42,500 nucleotides of DNA from Botryococcus braunii (Eukaryota; Chlorophyta; Trebouxiophyceae): contig KV908483.1 of NCBI GenBank assembly GCA_002005505.1, positions 62,501 through 105,000 on the forward strand, given 5' to 3'. This document shows positions 22,214 through 31,603 of this stretch, piece by piece. The position numbers were made by a program, and so were the translations under genes. The notes beneath the pieces were generated by a model. That model worked only from the letters and a program-made list of their open reading frames with translations, was not told where the DNA came from and did not search any database. Each line of letters starts with the position of its first letter. Within the stretch, counting starts at the first letter, position 1.

Positions 22214-23839
22214 ATGACCAGACCTCAAACTCGTTCACAAAGCAAGGTTTCTGAAAGTAATCCCAGCAGTACAGAGTCTATGCCCACACCAGCAGGAGGC
22301 AGCACGGCCTCCTCAGGAGCTGGACAGGCAGGACAGACCACTGGAGGCACTGCAGCCAGCTCGTATGCATACACGATGAACTCCTCCAATCCCAAGATGT
22401 CTACGCAGCTGAAGGCTGATCGCACTAATTTCAGGGCCTGGCGTGAAGAGCTGGAGTCCTGCGCAATGCAAAAAGGAGCAATGGGAGCGTTGGAGACAGC
22501 TATGCCTAAGACCGCAGAGAACGCAGCAGTAAAACATTTCATTTTGCAGTCTGTCCCGTCCATGTGGCACGACGAAGTCAAACAGCGGGGGAGCGCTTTT
22601 GACTTCATTGAGTGGATGGCAGACCGCTGCACCGGAGGGAAGGACAGGGAAATCAACGAGAAGTGGATCAAGGGGCTCAAACAAGGCATGGTAAAGGGAG
22701 AGACAGTGCAAGAATGGTGCCACCGAGTCATCAGTATTGCCTCCTCCATGGAGGCCAATAACCATCAGCTGAGCGACCGCCAGATCTGCAGGTATATGTA
22801 TAAGGGGCTACCTGCAGTCTTGCAGAACGACGCTTGGGCAATTACCTCCGCTAAGTCAGACCCCTACAACATGCTGGAGACGATCCTCACTGCCATTGAG
22901 AACTTGGAGTACCAGGATATCCCGCTGGCAGAGTCAGTGCAAGTCACAGCATCAGCGGCAGCAGCAGCCGTGCCAGCTCAGGGTGGAATCCCTGGGCCTC
23001 CCCAAGGCGCTGGAGCTGCACCGGGCACTGGAGCAGCACCAGGAGTGGGAGCTGGAACACCTGCTGATGGTCAGGCCCCCTATGGCCCTTCTGCTCACAA
23101 CGCTGGAGGCAGGGGGCGAGGGTCTGGACGTGGCAGGAGGCCAAAGGAGGAACTGGCATGTCGCTTCTGCAACAGGACGGGACATTTCTGGAGGGAGTGC
23201 CTGGAATTGAAGAGGCTGCAAGCTCTACATGGCACAATGCAAGCTGCAAGTGCGGTCCCAGCTGCGTGGTGGGGCACTGGAGCTCCTCAGCAACAAGCCA
23301 GCTGGTGGGATGCTGGCCAATCCAGAGGAGGCCCTCCCGTGTCAACCTCACATGCTCCTGGATCTGTGTCCACTATCTTCCCCTTCTTCCCAGGCTGGCA
23401 TCTCCCACCACCACCTCCTCCAGGTGCTGGTGAGCCTATGTTCGTTTCGTTGAATGTGCTTACCCCTACGTCTCATGGGGCGTGCAGTACCTCGTGGCTG
23501 ATAGATAGTGGTGCATCGGTGCACCTTGTAAATGATCTGTCTTTACTACACAACCCAGTCATGCATGCCCAACCCCTCCCTCTTCATTTGGCCACTTCCG
23601 ACGCCAAAGGAGGGATAGTTGCAACTCGGCCTGTGTGTGTGGTCGATGCCAAACAAGAGGTGTTTTGGCTGCACAATGTGCTGTGTGTGCCCACTGCACA
23701 CACTAATCTGATCTCTGTCACAGGAGCCATTCAGGATGGAGCATCATTCCTGACTGACAGTGCAGGTGGGTACACGACCATGAAAGGCCCAGCAGGATGG
23801 TCTGGTCAGATAGCCAGAGAGCGAGGGATGTTTTTTTAG
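22214..23839 (+). CDS. gag: Copia-2 gag-nucleocapsid-protease (intact, 541 residues)
   Basis: Structural polyprotein and protease of a copia element, uninterrupted. The ATG at 22214 (MTRPQTRSQSK...) is chosen because it is shared by all three copies; an in-frame GTG nine bases upstream is not needed. Order: Ser/Thr/Gly-rich N-terminus; helical capsid-like domain (about residues 65-240); Ala/Gly/Pro linker and RGRGSGRGRR basic patch; CCHC zinc knuckle CRFCNRTGHFWREC at about residues 316-329; Trp/Pro-rich linker; retropepsin LIDSGAS with catalytic Asp at about 431. Ends ATG TTT TTT TAG. Protease in the gag frame with pol in -1 resembles the avian retrovirus layout and is unusual for copia, which mostly has one ORF. 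Confidence 0.92.
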   Translation: MTRPQTRSQSKVSESNPSSTESMPTPAGGSTASSGAGQAGQTTGGTAASSYAYTMNSSNPKMSTQLKADRTNFRAWREELESCAMQKGAMGALETAMPKTAENAAVKHFILQSVPSMWHDEVKQRGSAFDFIEWMADRCTGGKDREINEKWIKGLKQGMVKGETVQEWCHRVISIASSMEANNHQLSDRQICRYMYKGLPAVLQNDAWAITSAKSDPYNMLETILTAIENLEYQDIPLAESVQVTASAAAAAVPAQGGIPGPPQGAGAAPGTGAAPGVGAGTPADGQAPYGPSAHNAGGRGRGSGRGRRPKEELACRFCNRTGHFWRECLELKRLQALHGTMQAASAVPAAWWGTGAPQQQASWWDAGQSRGGPPVSTSHAPGSVSTIFPFFPGWHLPPPPPPGAGEPMFVSLNVLTPTSHGACSTSWLIDSGASVHLVNDLSLLHNPVMHAQPLPLHLATSDAKGGIVATRPVCVVDAKQEVFWLHNVLCVPTAHTNLISVTGAIQDGASFLTDSAGGYTTMKGPAGWSGQIARERGMFF

Positions 23840-23985
23840 AATGGGTGTGTCCCGTCAAGAGCCAGCATGATGCGCAGCCACAGTCCAGTCCTCATGTTGC
23901 CTCATCATGCCAGGAAAGGGCACGTGTGTACAGATCGACTACTGTGGCATGCAAGGTTGGGGCATCCTGGGGTTAAGAGTATGAC
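23836..23985 (+). pseudogene. pol: Copia-2 integrase, N-terminal fragment
   Basis: The -1 frame after the gag stop (GAA TGG GTG TGT CCC...) leads toward the HHCC finger, but two bases are missing near 23906 relative to Copia-1. The finger (LLWHARLGHPGVKSM) therefore continues in another frame. The fragment ends at 23985 where element N is inserted after ATGAC. Confidence 0.8.
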
Positions 23986-24149
23986 TGTAACGACTATCGG
24001 GCGATGTCCGATAGTCGGAGCCCTACTTAACCGCTGAGCAATGCCGATAAACACCGATCGTACCTTTTAGGCACGTGGCACACCCGGCCGAGTTGGTAGG
24101 ATTCCTCCGAGGGACCTCGCAGTCCCGGGTACGAATCCCGGTCGTTACA
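23986..24149 (+). repeat. Element N 5' LTR
   Basis: 164 bp, far shorter than typical LTRs. Begins and ends with a perfect 8-bp inverted repeat (TGTAACGA/TCGTTACA). A perfect 10-bp stem CGACTATCGG/CCGATAGTCG with loop GCGATGT lies at 23991-24017. The 3' half is tRNA-like (separate entry). Confidence 0.9.
24076..24149 (+). promoter_or_regulatory. tRNA-like segment with A and B boxes in the element N LTR
   Basis: GGCCGAGTTGGTAGG (24086-24100) matches a Pol III A box/D arm. GGTACGAATCC (24128-24138) matches the B box GGTTCGANNCC with one change. Their 42-nt spacing is that of a tRNA gene. A perfect T arm is formed by CCGGG-TACGAAT-CCCGG (24125-24141). Between them a 5-bp stem with one mismatch encloses a 7-nt loop CTCCGAG with U33 and a CCG triplet at the anticodon position. 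No local acceptor 5' strand is present; the 3' TCGTTAC could pair only with the LTR start. The identical segment is in the 3' LTR (B box 29117-29127). Confidence 0.6.
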
Positions 24150-24151
24150 TT

Positions 24152-24165
24152 TGGTATCGGCGAGC
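24152..24165 (+). promoter_or_regulatory. Element N candidate primer binding site
   Basis: TGGTATCGGCGAGC two bases downstream of the LTR. The first seven bases are those of the common plant tRNA-iMet PBS (TGGTATCAGAGC), as expected for pairing with a tRNA 3' CCA end. The rest diverges, so the primer tRNA is uncertain. Note that this differs from the half-tRNA PBS of the copia elements. Confidence 0.6.
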
Positions 24166-24381
24166 AGGAAACCCATTTTCCTCTCGCGTTGCGATCACGC
24201 GGTGCGACGCGCTTGTCCACAAGGGGGATGGGATTCCAGGCCTTAGACCACTGTTTGGCCTTTTTGGGGTGTTTTTGCTGTTAGATTATTTGGGATATTT
24301 TTGTAGGAATGAGACTTGTACACATACGTGTACTTGTACCTGCGATATTACAATTGGTTGTGGTCCCATAAATTCCTATTT

Positions 24382-24573
24382 CTATAGATATTACTCCCCC
24401 TGATATCCTATTCCTATAGATTTTAGTGACCCTGATATCCCACTGCTATAGATTATAGTGACCCTGATATCCCACTGCTATAGATTTTATTGACCCTGAT
24501 ATCCCACTGCTATAGATTTTAGTGACCCTGATATCCCACTGCTATAGATTTTAGTGACCCTGATATCCCACTG
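24382..24573. repeat. Minisatellite, six units of 32 bp
   Basis: Unit CTATAGATTTTAGTGACC plus CTGATATCCCACTG. Unit starts at 24382, 24414, 24446, 24478, 24510 and 24542; the first unit is the most diverged. Degenerate half-units follow to about 24625. Confidence 0.9.
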
Positions 24574-25562
24574 CTATGACACTTATCCTACACCTATAGT
24601 TAAATATCCACCCTGATATCCTTCTGCTACTTTACATAACAAACTGCTACAACTAAAATGCCATTATTCTACTTTTTAACTCTCCTAATATAAATCAAAC
24701 CACTCCTGCTGGGGGACTAATCCATAGCCCTGAATTGTGGCAACCAACGAAAGCCAAATGTGACAAAAAGATGGGGAAATGTCCCCAACAATCTACTAAA
24801 AGCCAAACCTGACAAGAAGATGGGGAAGTGTCCCCAGAAATTCTACTCACATTCAGACCCAAATAATCAATGTGAGAAAAACATCCACAAGTAATATGTA
24901 TGAAATTAAACTATTGCCTTGAATAACCTCTTTGCAAACGTCGAAGTGAAAGAGGAAGAACTACGGTGGTAGAAATTGCCTCACCAGGGAGACATACCCC
25001 TTCCAACAATCAGTGATCTTGCTAATAATTGCCAACCTATCAGCTGCATTTACACCGTGTTGAAACCGTTACTCTGATGATACATTTAGCAAAAATTGAC
25101 CAGCTCCCGCGTGCTGGTTGTCCAAAACCAATCTCTCAGCGGTGTGTTGTTGCTGCAATTGGCTGTTTCTCAAAACTGCTTGGAAAGCGGTACCGATTAC
25201 CGTTTGCCACGCAGTCCCCCAACAACTACATGCATTTTCGCATTGTTGTAGTACTTCGAATCTGGGGATTCCAGCAAAGCCAACGTCCTTCTCAGCACAC
25301 ACCAGACCAACAAAAACATCTATGCTGTAACACGGAATCCCATGATAATTAACTCTGTCCTGCATTTCAAGCACTTTGCAGGATTGCGTCCGTGAAACAG
25401 AATGACAACATCAATACAAACAGCACAACTCAAAAACCATTAGGGTCCTTTCCACTTCATTCCACAGTTGACCATCAAAAGACCCTTGCAACGCAGAGGA
25501 TACACTTGCAACGCAGTTGACCATCAAAAGACCCTTGCAACGCATGCGAGCGCGTGTGTGCG

Positions 25563-25569
<7 letters not shown>
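24574..25569. other. Element N interior, no gene recognised
   Basis: AT-rich, non-coding as far as I can see. A short tandem pair of about 48 bp (AAAGCCAAA...GATGGGGAA...TGTCCCCA) lies at about 24750-24850. A doubled GTTGACCATCAAAAGACCCT segment lies at about 25467-25535, just before the CA array. Confidence 0.5.
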
Positions 25570-25633
<64 letters not shown>

Positions 25634-25646
25634 ACACACACACACC
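25570..25646. repeat. (CA)n microsatellite in element N
   Basis: About 75 bp of CA repeat preceded by a CG-alternating GCGCGCGCGC start (25560-25571). Confidence 0.95.
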
Positions 25647-26049
25647 CCTAAAGAAAAGAAAAGGGGAAGGACTTACTTCTGAGATATGTATGGCCTCAAA
25701 ATTTAGGAAGTCGTTCAACTCGTCTTCCCTCAATCATCAGTTCCCACCAAAGTTCATCAACCATAACTAAACCAAGTTTCATCAAAATCAAAAGATTGCT
25801 GCATACGTAGTGAATCAAGAATAACTAACAACCTGAAGCAGATGAAGCATTTTTACCTGGAGGTCCATGAGCTCGGGATCAACAAGGGACGCCTTGCAAA
25901 GAGCGTTGACATCAACCTGCAGCAAATTGTACCAGGCTGTCAAGGGTGAATATGTTTCAAATAACAGAACTTTACATAAAAAAGAAAGACATACATTGTT
26001 CCTGCTCATTTACATTATATCCGTTTGACTGTGATAATAAAGGCAAATA
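25647..26049. other. Element N interior, no gene recognised
   Basis: Unremarkable AT-rich sequence between the CA array and the tandem exon-like units. Confidence 0.4.
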
Positions 26050-27480
26050 TTTGAAGGTTAGCAGCAGCGACAGCACAAAGGATTACTATCTGCAAACAAG
26101 CAACGATGCAAGCAGACCAGGAAATCATGAGGGCTGCAAACTCACGAATAGCATATGTACCTGCTGGCCGGCAACATGCAACATCTGCCGTAAAGGTTGC
26201 TGATGTCCACTGCCAGACTCCTGCAGCAAGAGCAGAAACACTTCAAGGAGGAGCTCTGCACCCCTGGATTTCACGGTCGAATGCAAAAAACAAGCGACAG
26301 CACATAGGATTAACTATCTGCAAGCAAAGATGCCGCGATGGGAGCAAGGCAGGAAATCGTGAGGGCACCGAAAGCCAAGCACAGCGTGTACCTGCTGCCC
26401 GGGACATGAGACATCTGCTGAAAAGGTTACTGATATCCCAATGCAATACTCCTGCAGCAAGACGAGGAACACTTCAAGGAGGAGCTCTGCACGCCTATAT
26501 TTCAAGGTTGAATGCAAAAAACAAGCAGCAGCAGTGACAGCACAAAGGATTAAGTATCTCAAAGATGCAGCGATGCGAGAAAGGCTGGAAATCGTGAGGG
26601 CTCCAAAAGTCAAGCACGGCGTGTACCTGCTGCCCAGGGACATGAGACAACTGCTGAAAAGGCTACTTATGTCCACTGCCAGCCTCCTGCAGCAAAAGCA
26701 GAAACACTTTAAGGAGAAGATCTGCACGCATGGCAGTCAAGAGCGAATGCAAAAAACAAGTAGCAGCAGCGACAGCACAAAGGATTACTTTCAGAAAGAA
26801 CAGAAGCAGCGATGCAAGAAAAGCAGGAAATCATGAAGGCTCCAACAGTCAAGAACAGCGTGTACCTTCTGGCTGGCGACGTGCGACATCTGCTGACAAG
26901 TTTGCTGATATCCACTGCAAGACTCCTGCAGCAAGAGCAGAAACACTTCAAGGAGGAGCTCTACACGCCTGGATTTCAAGGTTGAATGCAAGAAACAAGC
27001 AGCAGCAGCGACAGCATAAAGGATTGCTTTCTGCAAGCAAAGAAGCAGCGATGCAAGCAAAGCAGGAAATCATGAGGGCTGCAAAGTCACGAACAGCATA
27101 TGTACCTGCTGGCCGGCAACTTGCGACATCTACTTATAATATTGCTGATGTCCACTGCAAGCCTCCTGCAGCAAGAGCAGAAACACTTCAAGGAGGAGCT
27201 CTCCACGCCTGGATGTTAAGGTCGAATGCAAAAAGCAAGCAGCAGCAGCGACAGCACAAAGGATCAAGTAACTGCAAGCAAAGAAGCAGAGATGCGAGCA
27301 ATGCAGGAAATCGTGACGGCACCGAAAGTCAAGAACAGCGTGTACCTGCTGGCCGGCGACGTGCGACATCTGCTGACAAGTTTGCTGATATCCCCTGCAA
27401 GACTCCTGCAGCAAGACCAGAAACATTTCCATCCTGTAATCTACGTGTTGAAGGAGAGTGACAAGCTAGGGACGCAGTAA
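26050..27480 (+). repeat. Six tandem exon-like units of about 235 bp in element N
   Basis: The anchor CTCCTGCAGCA recurs at 26218, 26449, 26684, 26923, 27163 and 27403, a period of 231-240 bp. Units 3, 4 and 6 share one open frame: an EI[VM]xAPxVK segment, then YLLAGDVRHLLTSLL, then LLQQEQKHFK. That periodicity fits an amphipathic helix. Units 1 and 5 form a subtype with frame-breaking changes. Between units lie GT-like (AAGGTTGAATG) and CAG/AAG-like sequences, so each could be a duplicated exon with intron. The last unit stays open to TAA at 27478-27480. I read it as a captured and amplified gene fragment. I do not recognise the gene. Confidence 0.6.
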
Positions 27481-27702
27481 AATTACCTACCACGAATCGG
27501 GGCAGGCAGATCCGAACGGGATACAGGTTGCCGGCTCCTGCCACTCCATCCCTTTTCTCCTTGTTCCGAAAACGATTAAGTTTCAAATGCGCATTTACAA
27601 AGAGCATCTTCCAGGAAAGTTTGGCACAGAGGAACGGCCAAACAGTGGCCTAAATCTTTTAGACCACCGCTATATGGGGATCTGGGGTGGTACTCGCGAA
27701 AC

Positions 27703-27799
27703 AATTCCACCGCTTCTCGGTACCAGGGGCTTTTTCGAAAACCCTCGGGTTCGCCTCGGGTTTTCGAAAAATCCCCTGGTACCTCGAAGCGGTGGAATT
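27703..27799. repeat. Hairpin in the left foldback arm
   Basis: AATTCCACCGCTTC...GAAGCGGTGGAATT with a near-perfect stem of about 42 bp around the loop CCTCGGGTTCGCCTCGGG. Confidence 0.9.
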
Positions 27800-28599
27800 A
27801 TTTCGCTTATACACTTCCGGTGCTACTTCAGGGTGTTTTTCGAGGTGCTGCATTTCAGGAGTTCACCCAGCTTGTCCCATTGGCGCTGTAGCTTCCCTTC
27901 ATAGGTGTGCTACTTCAGGCTGAAGTATCACACCTAGGCCCTCAAGTATCACACCTAGGCCCTCAAGTATCACACCTATGCCCAAGTATCACTCCTACGC
28001 TGAAGTAGGCCCATCACCCTACTATCTGCGGATGGGGTTTATTTTTTTCTCCCGTTTTTCTGGGGGATTTGAACTCGCGTTCTCCTGCTCCATGGCCATG
28101 TAGCGACGCTCTCCACACACGCCATCCGCATTCCAGGACAATTGTAGTACGTTGATACTCGTATATGTACTGCGGAGCCCCATTCTTGGTTGAATCTGCA
28201 GTCGAATGGTCAACATACCTACACTTTCCGCCGTACCATACCACGAGGAAGTATGAAAAGAAAGTTTGAAGCTGCTTGTATGTCTGTTGGGTGTCTTTAT
28301 AGGTTTCGACGGAGCCCCACAAATGGAATTCCGGAAACACACGAGCACGATTTCCATGAACAATCCATGAAATTAAACGTTTTATTAATTAATACAGTAT
28401 ATTTTAACCTTGATTTCAAAAATGTGTTTACTATCAATTAAACGGGGCCGTGATGGTGAGCCGGCGTACCTGCTTCCCCCTGCCGGACGGCCTCATGAGT
28501 CATAACTAACCAAGCTAATCACAATATATAAACAGTGTACAGAACCACCCTGAAGTAGAACCGGAAGTGCATAAATTAGTTATACACCCGCTAAACCGG

Positions 28600-28737
28600 A
28601 CCTCGGGGCACTCTGTCAGGAATGCACCTCCTCCCTCGGGAAGCTGGGATTTTCAAGAGCCCTCGGCTTCGCCTCGGGCTCTCAAAAATCCCAGCTTCCC
28701 TCGGGAGGAGGTGCATTCCTGACGGAGTACCCCTCGG
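28600..28737. repeat. Hairpin in the right foldback arm
   Basis: A stem of more than 55 bp with few mismatches (core 28615-28723, GTCAGGAATGCACCTCC and its inverse) around the loop CCCTCGGCTTCGCCTCGGG. Stem sequence is unrelated to the left hairpin, but the loop is the same motif. Confidence 0.9.
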
Positions 28738-28960
28738 CGCTCGGTTTCGCGGGTGTATAACCTATACTTGTACCACCCCGATCCCCATATAGCGGTGGTC
28801 TAACTAATACGTAACATCCGGACGCAATCTTCCAACGGACCCTCCGTAACGGACAGTCCTTATCCATGGGCTCACTCACCAACCACCACCCACGTGTATG
28901 GGCACGTGAACCATCCACCAATTCTCCGTTCCCAGGCACAATCGAGGACGATTGTGGTCT

Positions 28961-28974
28961 AAGACGGGGAGAAA
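28961..28974 (+). promoter_or_regulatory. Element N polypurine tract
   Basis: AAGACGGGGAGAAA immediately before the 3' LTR; one C interrupts the purines. Confidence 0.7.
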
Positions 28975-29138
28975 TGTAACGACTATCGGGCGATGTCCGA
29001 TAGTCGGAGCCCTACTTAACCGCTGAGCAATGCCGATAAACACCGATCGTACCTTTTAGGCACGTGGCACACCCGGCCGAGTTGGTAGGATTCCTCCGAG
29101 GGACCTCGCAGTCCCGGGTACGAATCCCGGTCGTTACA
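28975..29138 (+). repeat. Element N 3' LTR
   Basis: 164 bp, by eye identical to 23986-24149, followed by TSD ATGAC. Confidence 0.9.
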
Positions 29139-30779
29139 ATGACACGGTTGGACAACGAAGATCTGGTCACTGGGATCAATGTGTCCCTTGCTCCATGCTC
29201 AGAGTGTTCTCCCCAGTGTGAGTCATGTATACAAGGGAAACATTCTCGCCCCCCCTTTCCAGCTTCCTCTAGGCCTGCAGCGAGTGTGTTAGATAGAGTG
29301 CATGTGGACACTGTGGGGCCCATTTCACCAGCTGCAATCACGGGAGAGCGTTTTTGGGTTACTGTGGTTGATGAAAAATCCCATCTGAAAGCCTCATTGG
29401 CAGTGAAGTCGAAAGAAGCCATTCCCAAGGCCCTCATTGAGCTCTTGAAGTACTGGCAGACATTTCACGAGAAAGTGGTGAAGTGTGTGAGATCTGATAG
29501 AGGGACAGAATTTCTGAATCAGCAGTTCAAGGAATTTTGTGCTCAGCAGGGCACTAAAATGGAGACCTCAGCTCCATCCACGCCTCAGCAAAATGGACTT
29601 GCTGAGCGCATGAATCGGACTCTGAAGGAGCGCACAAGGACCCTGTTGGTGCACGCTGCAGCAGACCCTTCCTTGTGGAAAGAGGCACTGGAGTCTGCCA
29701 CCCTGCTTTACAACGTGGGCCCCACCACAGGCAGGCCTCTGACCCCTACTGAGATGTTCTATGGGGTAAAGCCTGATGTTGCTTCCTTGCGCACATGGGG
29801 CTGTGTGGCACATGTTCACATGCCCCCAGGTCAGCGGTCTGTATTTGGACCAAAGACCATTCCAGGCATGTTCACTGGGTATTGCCCACAGTCTAAGGCC
29901 TATAGAGTGTACGTAGGCAATGGTGTATGGAAAGAGAGCAGGGATGTTACATTTCTTGAGCATTTGAGAGGAGGGGAGAGAGTGGGTATGTCTAAGGTGC
30001 AACCTGGATCCTCTCAATGGCTCTCAGGAGCGTCCTCGCAGGGCAGGGGAGGCAATTCCAATGTCCCCAGCTCACCAACAGCCATTCCCGTGAATTTTTG
30101 GGAAGCAGAGGATGACCCAGTGGTGGAGTGCAAGCCCACTGGATCTCCTGCTACCACTGCCAGCTCTCCAGAGGATCACAGCAGGCTGAGGAGCTCAGTC
30201 GGACCTGCGGCTGGAGCCCCCAGCAGCCAGGATGGTTCCCCTGCCACCTCAGAGACCTCACAGCAGTCATGGTCAGTGCTGGGCCATCTTCAAAATTTAG
30301 CTTGGGGGGGTGCTGAAGCGCACTCGCAACTGGACAAACTGCAGAAGTTGCAGGAGGGGGTCAGGTTCCAGGGGAAGTCTCAACATAGACTTCCTCCAGG
30401 AACCACCCTCACAAGGGATCAGCGTTATGAACAGCGCCAGGCTAGGAGGGACTCAGTAGGGGTCCCCATGCATGACCCTGGCTCAGGCCAGGTACTTGTG
30501 AGTGAGCCACCCTTGGTAGGTCTCCCTGATTTGAAGAGGCAGGTTGAGACAGGGGAGGCTATGCTTGGAGAAGATGTTAGCGAGGAGAGTAGTGGGCTAG
30601 AAGTGCCAGCAGCAGGGGAAGCACGTAGCCAAGTTGAGCTGGGAACCAATCATGCTTATGGGGTGCAGCCTGACACAATAGGCGCAGCTCAGGAAAGTCA
30701 GAGTAGTGTACCTAGGTGTGAGTCCAGGAGAGAGAGAGCTGCTGCTTCCACCTGCATTGAGAAAGGTGAGAGATTGTAA
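29139..30779 (+). pseudogene. pol: Copia-2 integrase, main part
   Basis: Resumes after element N (MTRLDNEDLV...). It shows CESCIQGKH of the finger and the full catalytic triad in HVDTVGP, SDRGTEF and NGLAERMNRTL. The C-terminal part is Ser/Pro-rich, with PTGSPATTASSPEDHS and a Gln/Glu-rich tail. It ends at TAA 30777-30779 because the GA tract at 30731-30738 is out of phase with RT. It is separated from its N-terminus by 5.15 kb. Residues are intact, so the damage is insertion and frame only. Confidence 0.9.
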
Positions 30780-31603
30780 TGGTGGAGCGCATGAGTCTGG
30801 CAGTTCAAGAGAGAGGGTTGGGGAGGGCTCTGGTAGTTCTGGCTGTACTGCAGGATCTCAACATAAGGTACAAAATGTACCTTATTCTGGGAACCAGGAT
30901 CAGAGGGATATCAAAGACAACAGTCCCAGGAGTGCTGACAGTACTGCAGAGTCTCCGCATAAGGTACAAAATGTACCTTATGTCAAGCTGGGAAAGGTTC
31001 ACGTGCCATCTAACCTGAGGGAAGCCCAATGCTCCCCTCAGTGGGATTTTTGGCAACAAGCAATGAGGGAAGAGATGGATTCCCTTGATACCCATGAGGT
31101 TCTAGAGTATGTGGACAGACCACATGGACAAAAAGTTATTCCTGTCCATTGGATATTCTCCACTAAAATTGATGCACATGGGAAAGTTACTCGCTTTAAA
31201 GCGAGGTTAGTTGCCCAAGGGTGTAGACAGATCCCTGGGATAGATGTTGGGGAGGTATTTGCACCCACCAGCAGCTATGGGGCAAGGAGGGCCGTGCTTG
31301 CAGTGGCTACCACACAGAATCTTGAGATCCACCAAGTGGATATCAAGACGGCTTTTCTCAATGGAGAGTTGGAGGAAGAGGTCTATGTGACCCAACCACC
31401 AGGATTTGAGAATGGCAACACGAGGGTTGTGTGCAAGCTCATGAAGGCACTATACGGTCTAAAACAAGCCCCACGGGCTTGGCACAAGACCTTGACCGAC
31501 AAGTTGAGCGTGATGGGGTATAGTGTGTGCAAGAGTGATGCGGGTGTATACATCAGGAGGGCCCCTGATGGCAACCTGTCCTTTATTCTTGTTTATGTTG
31601 ATG
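30706..31603 (+). pseudogene. pol: Copia-2 reverse transcriptase, N-terminal part
   Basis: RT in the +1 frame relative to IN. It keeps the two QHKVQNVPY peptides, WIFSTKIDAHGKVTRFKARL, VDIKTAFLNGELEEEVYVTQ and PPGFENGNTRVVCKLMKALY without the base loss seen in Copia-1 and Copia-3, so this is the best RT sequence of the family here. It stops in the middle of the YVDD box (FILVYVD|D) where Copia-3 is inserted after TGATG. Confidence 0.92.

Larger units (their letters stand above)
27659..28803. mobile_element. Foldback-type element inside element N
   Basis: About 1145 bp with nested inverted arms. Outer ends TTAGACCACCGCTATATGGG (27659) and its inverse (ending 28803) match over about 32 bp. A second inverted pair, CACTTCCGG...CAGGGTG (27812-27835) and its complement (28546-28569), lies further in. 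Each arm contains its own large hairpin. The interior holds a 19-bp minisatellite (about 27930-27985) and no transposase. A target duplication could not be defined with confidence, so the superfamily is open. Confidence 0.65.
23986..29138 (+). mobile_element. Element N: non-autonomous LTR element with 164-bp tRNA-like LTRs
   Basis: A 5153-bp insertion in the Copia-2 integrase with perfect ATGAC target duplication (23981-23985 and 29139-29143). Two identical 164-bp LTRs (TGTAACGA...TCGTTACA), a PBS-like TGGTATC two bases after the 5' LTR and a purine tract AAGACGGGGAGAAA before the 3' LTR make it an LTR retrotransposon. No gag, protease, integrase or RT is recognisable in the 4.8-kb interior. 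That interior holds a 32-bp minisatellite, a CA array, six exon-like units of about 235 bp and a 1.1-kb foldback element. In form it resembles a LARD with TRIM-sized LTRs. Identical LTRs indicate a recent insertion, necessarily mobilised in trans. Confidence 0.85.

Noticed and set aside
23986..24149. Hammerhead ribozyme (retrozyme) in the short LTR
   Set aside because: The conserved CUGAUGA and GAAA core segments are absent; the start is a plain hairpin.
24076..24149. Functional tRNA-Arg gene in the LTR
   Set aside because: No local 5' acceptor strand, a changed T-loop base and an irregular variable region; it is tRNA-like only.
24382..24573. CRISPR-like array
   Set aside because: Units are contiguous without spacers and the setting is eukaryotic; it is a minisatellite.
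26106..27461. Overlapping open frames on both strands across the tandem units as one long protein
   Set aside because: They arise because the 235-bp units repeat; only the short shared frame of units 3, 4 and 6 looks protein-like.
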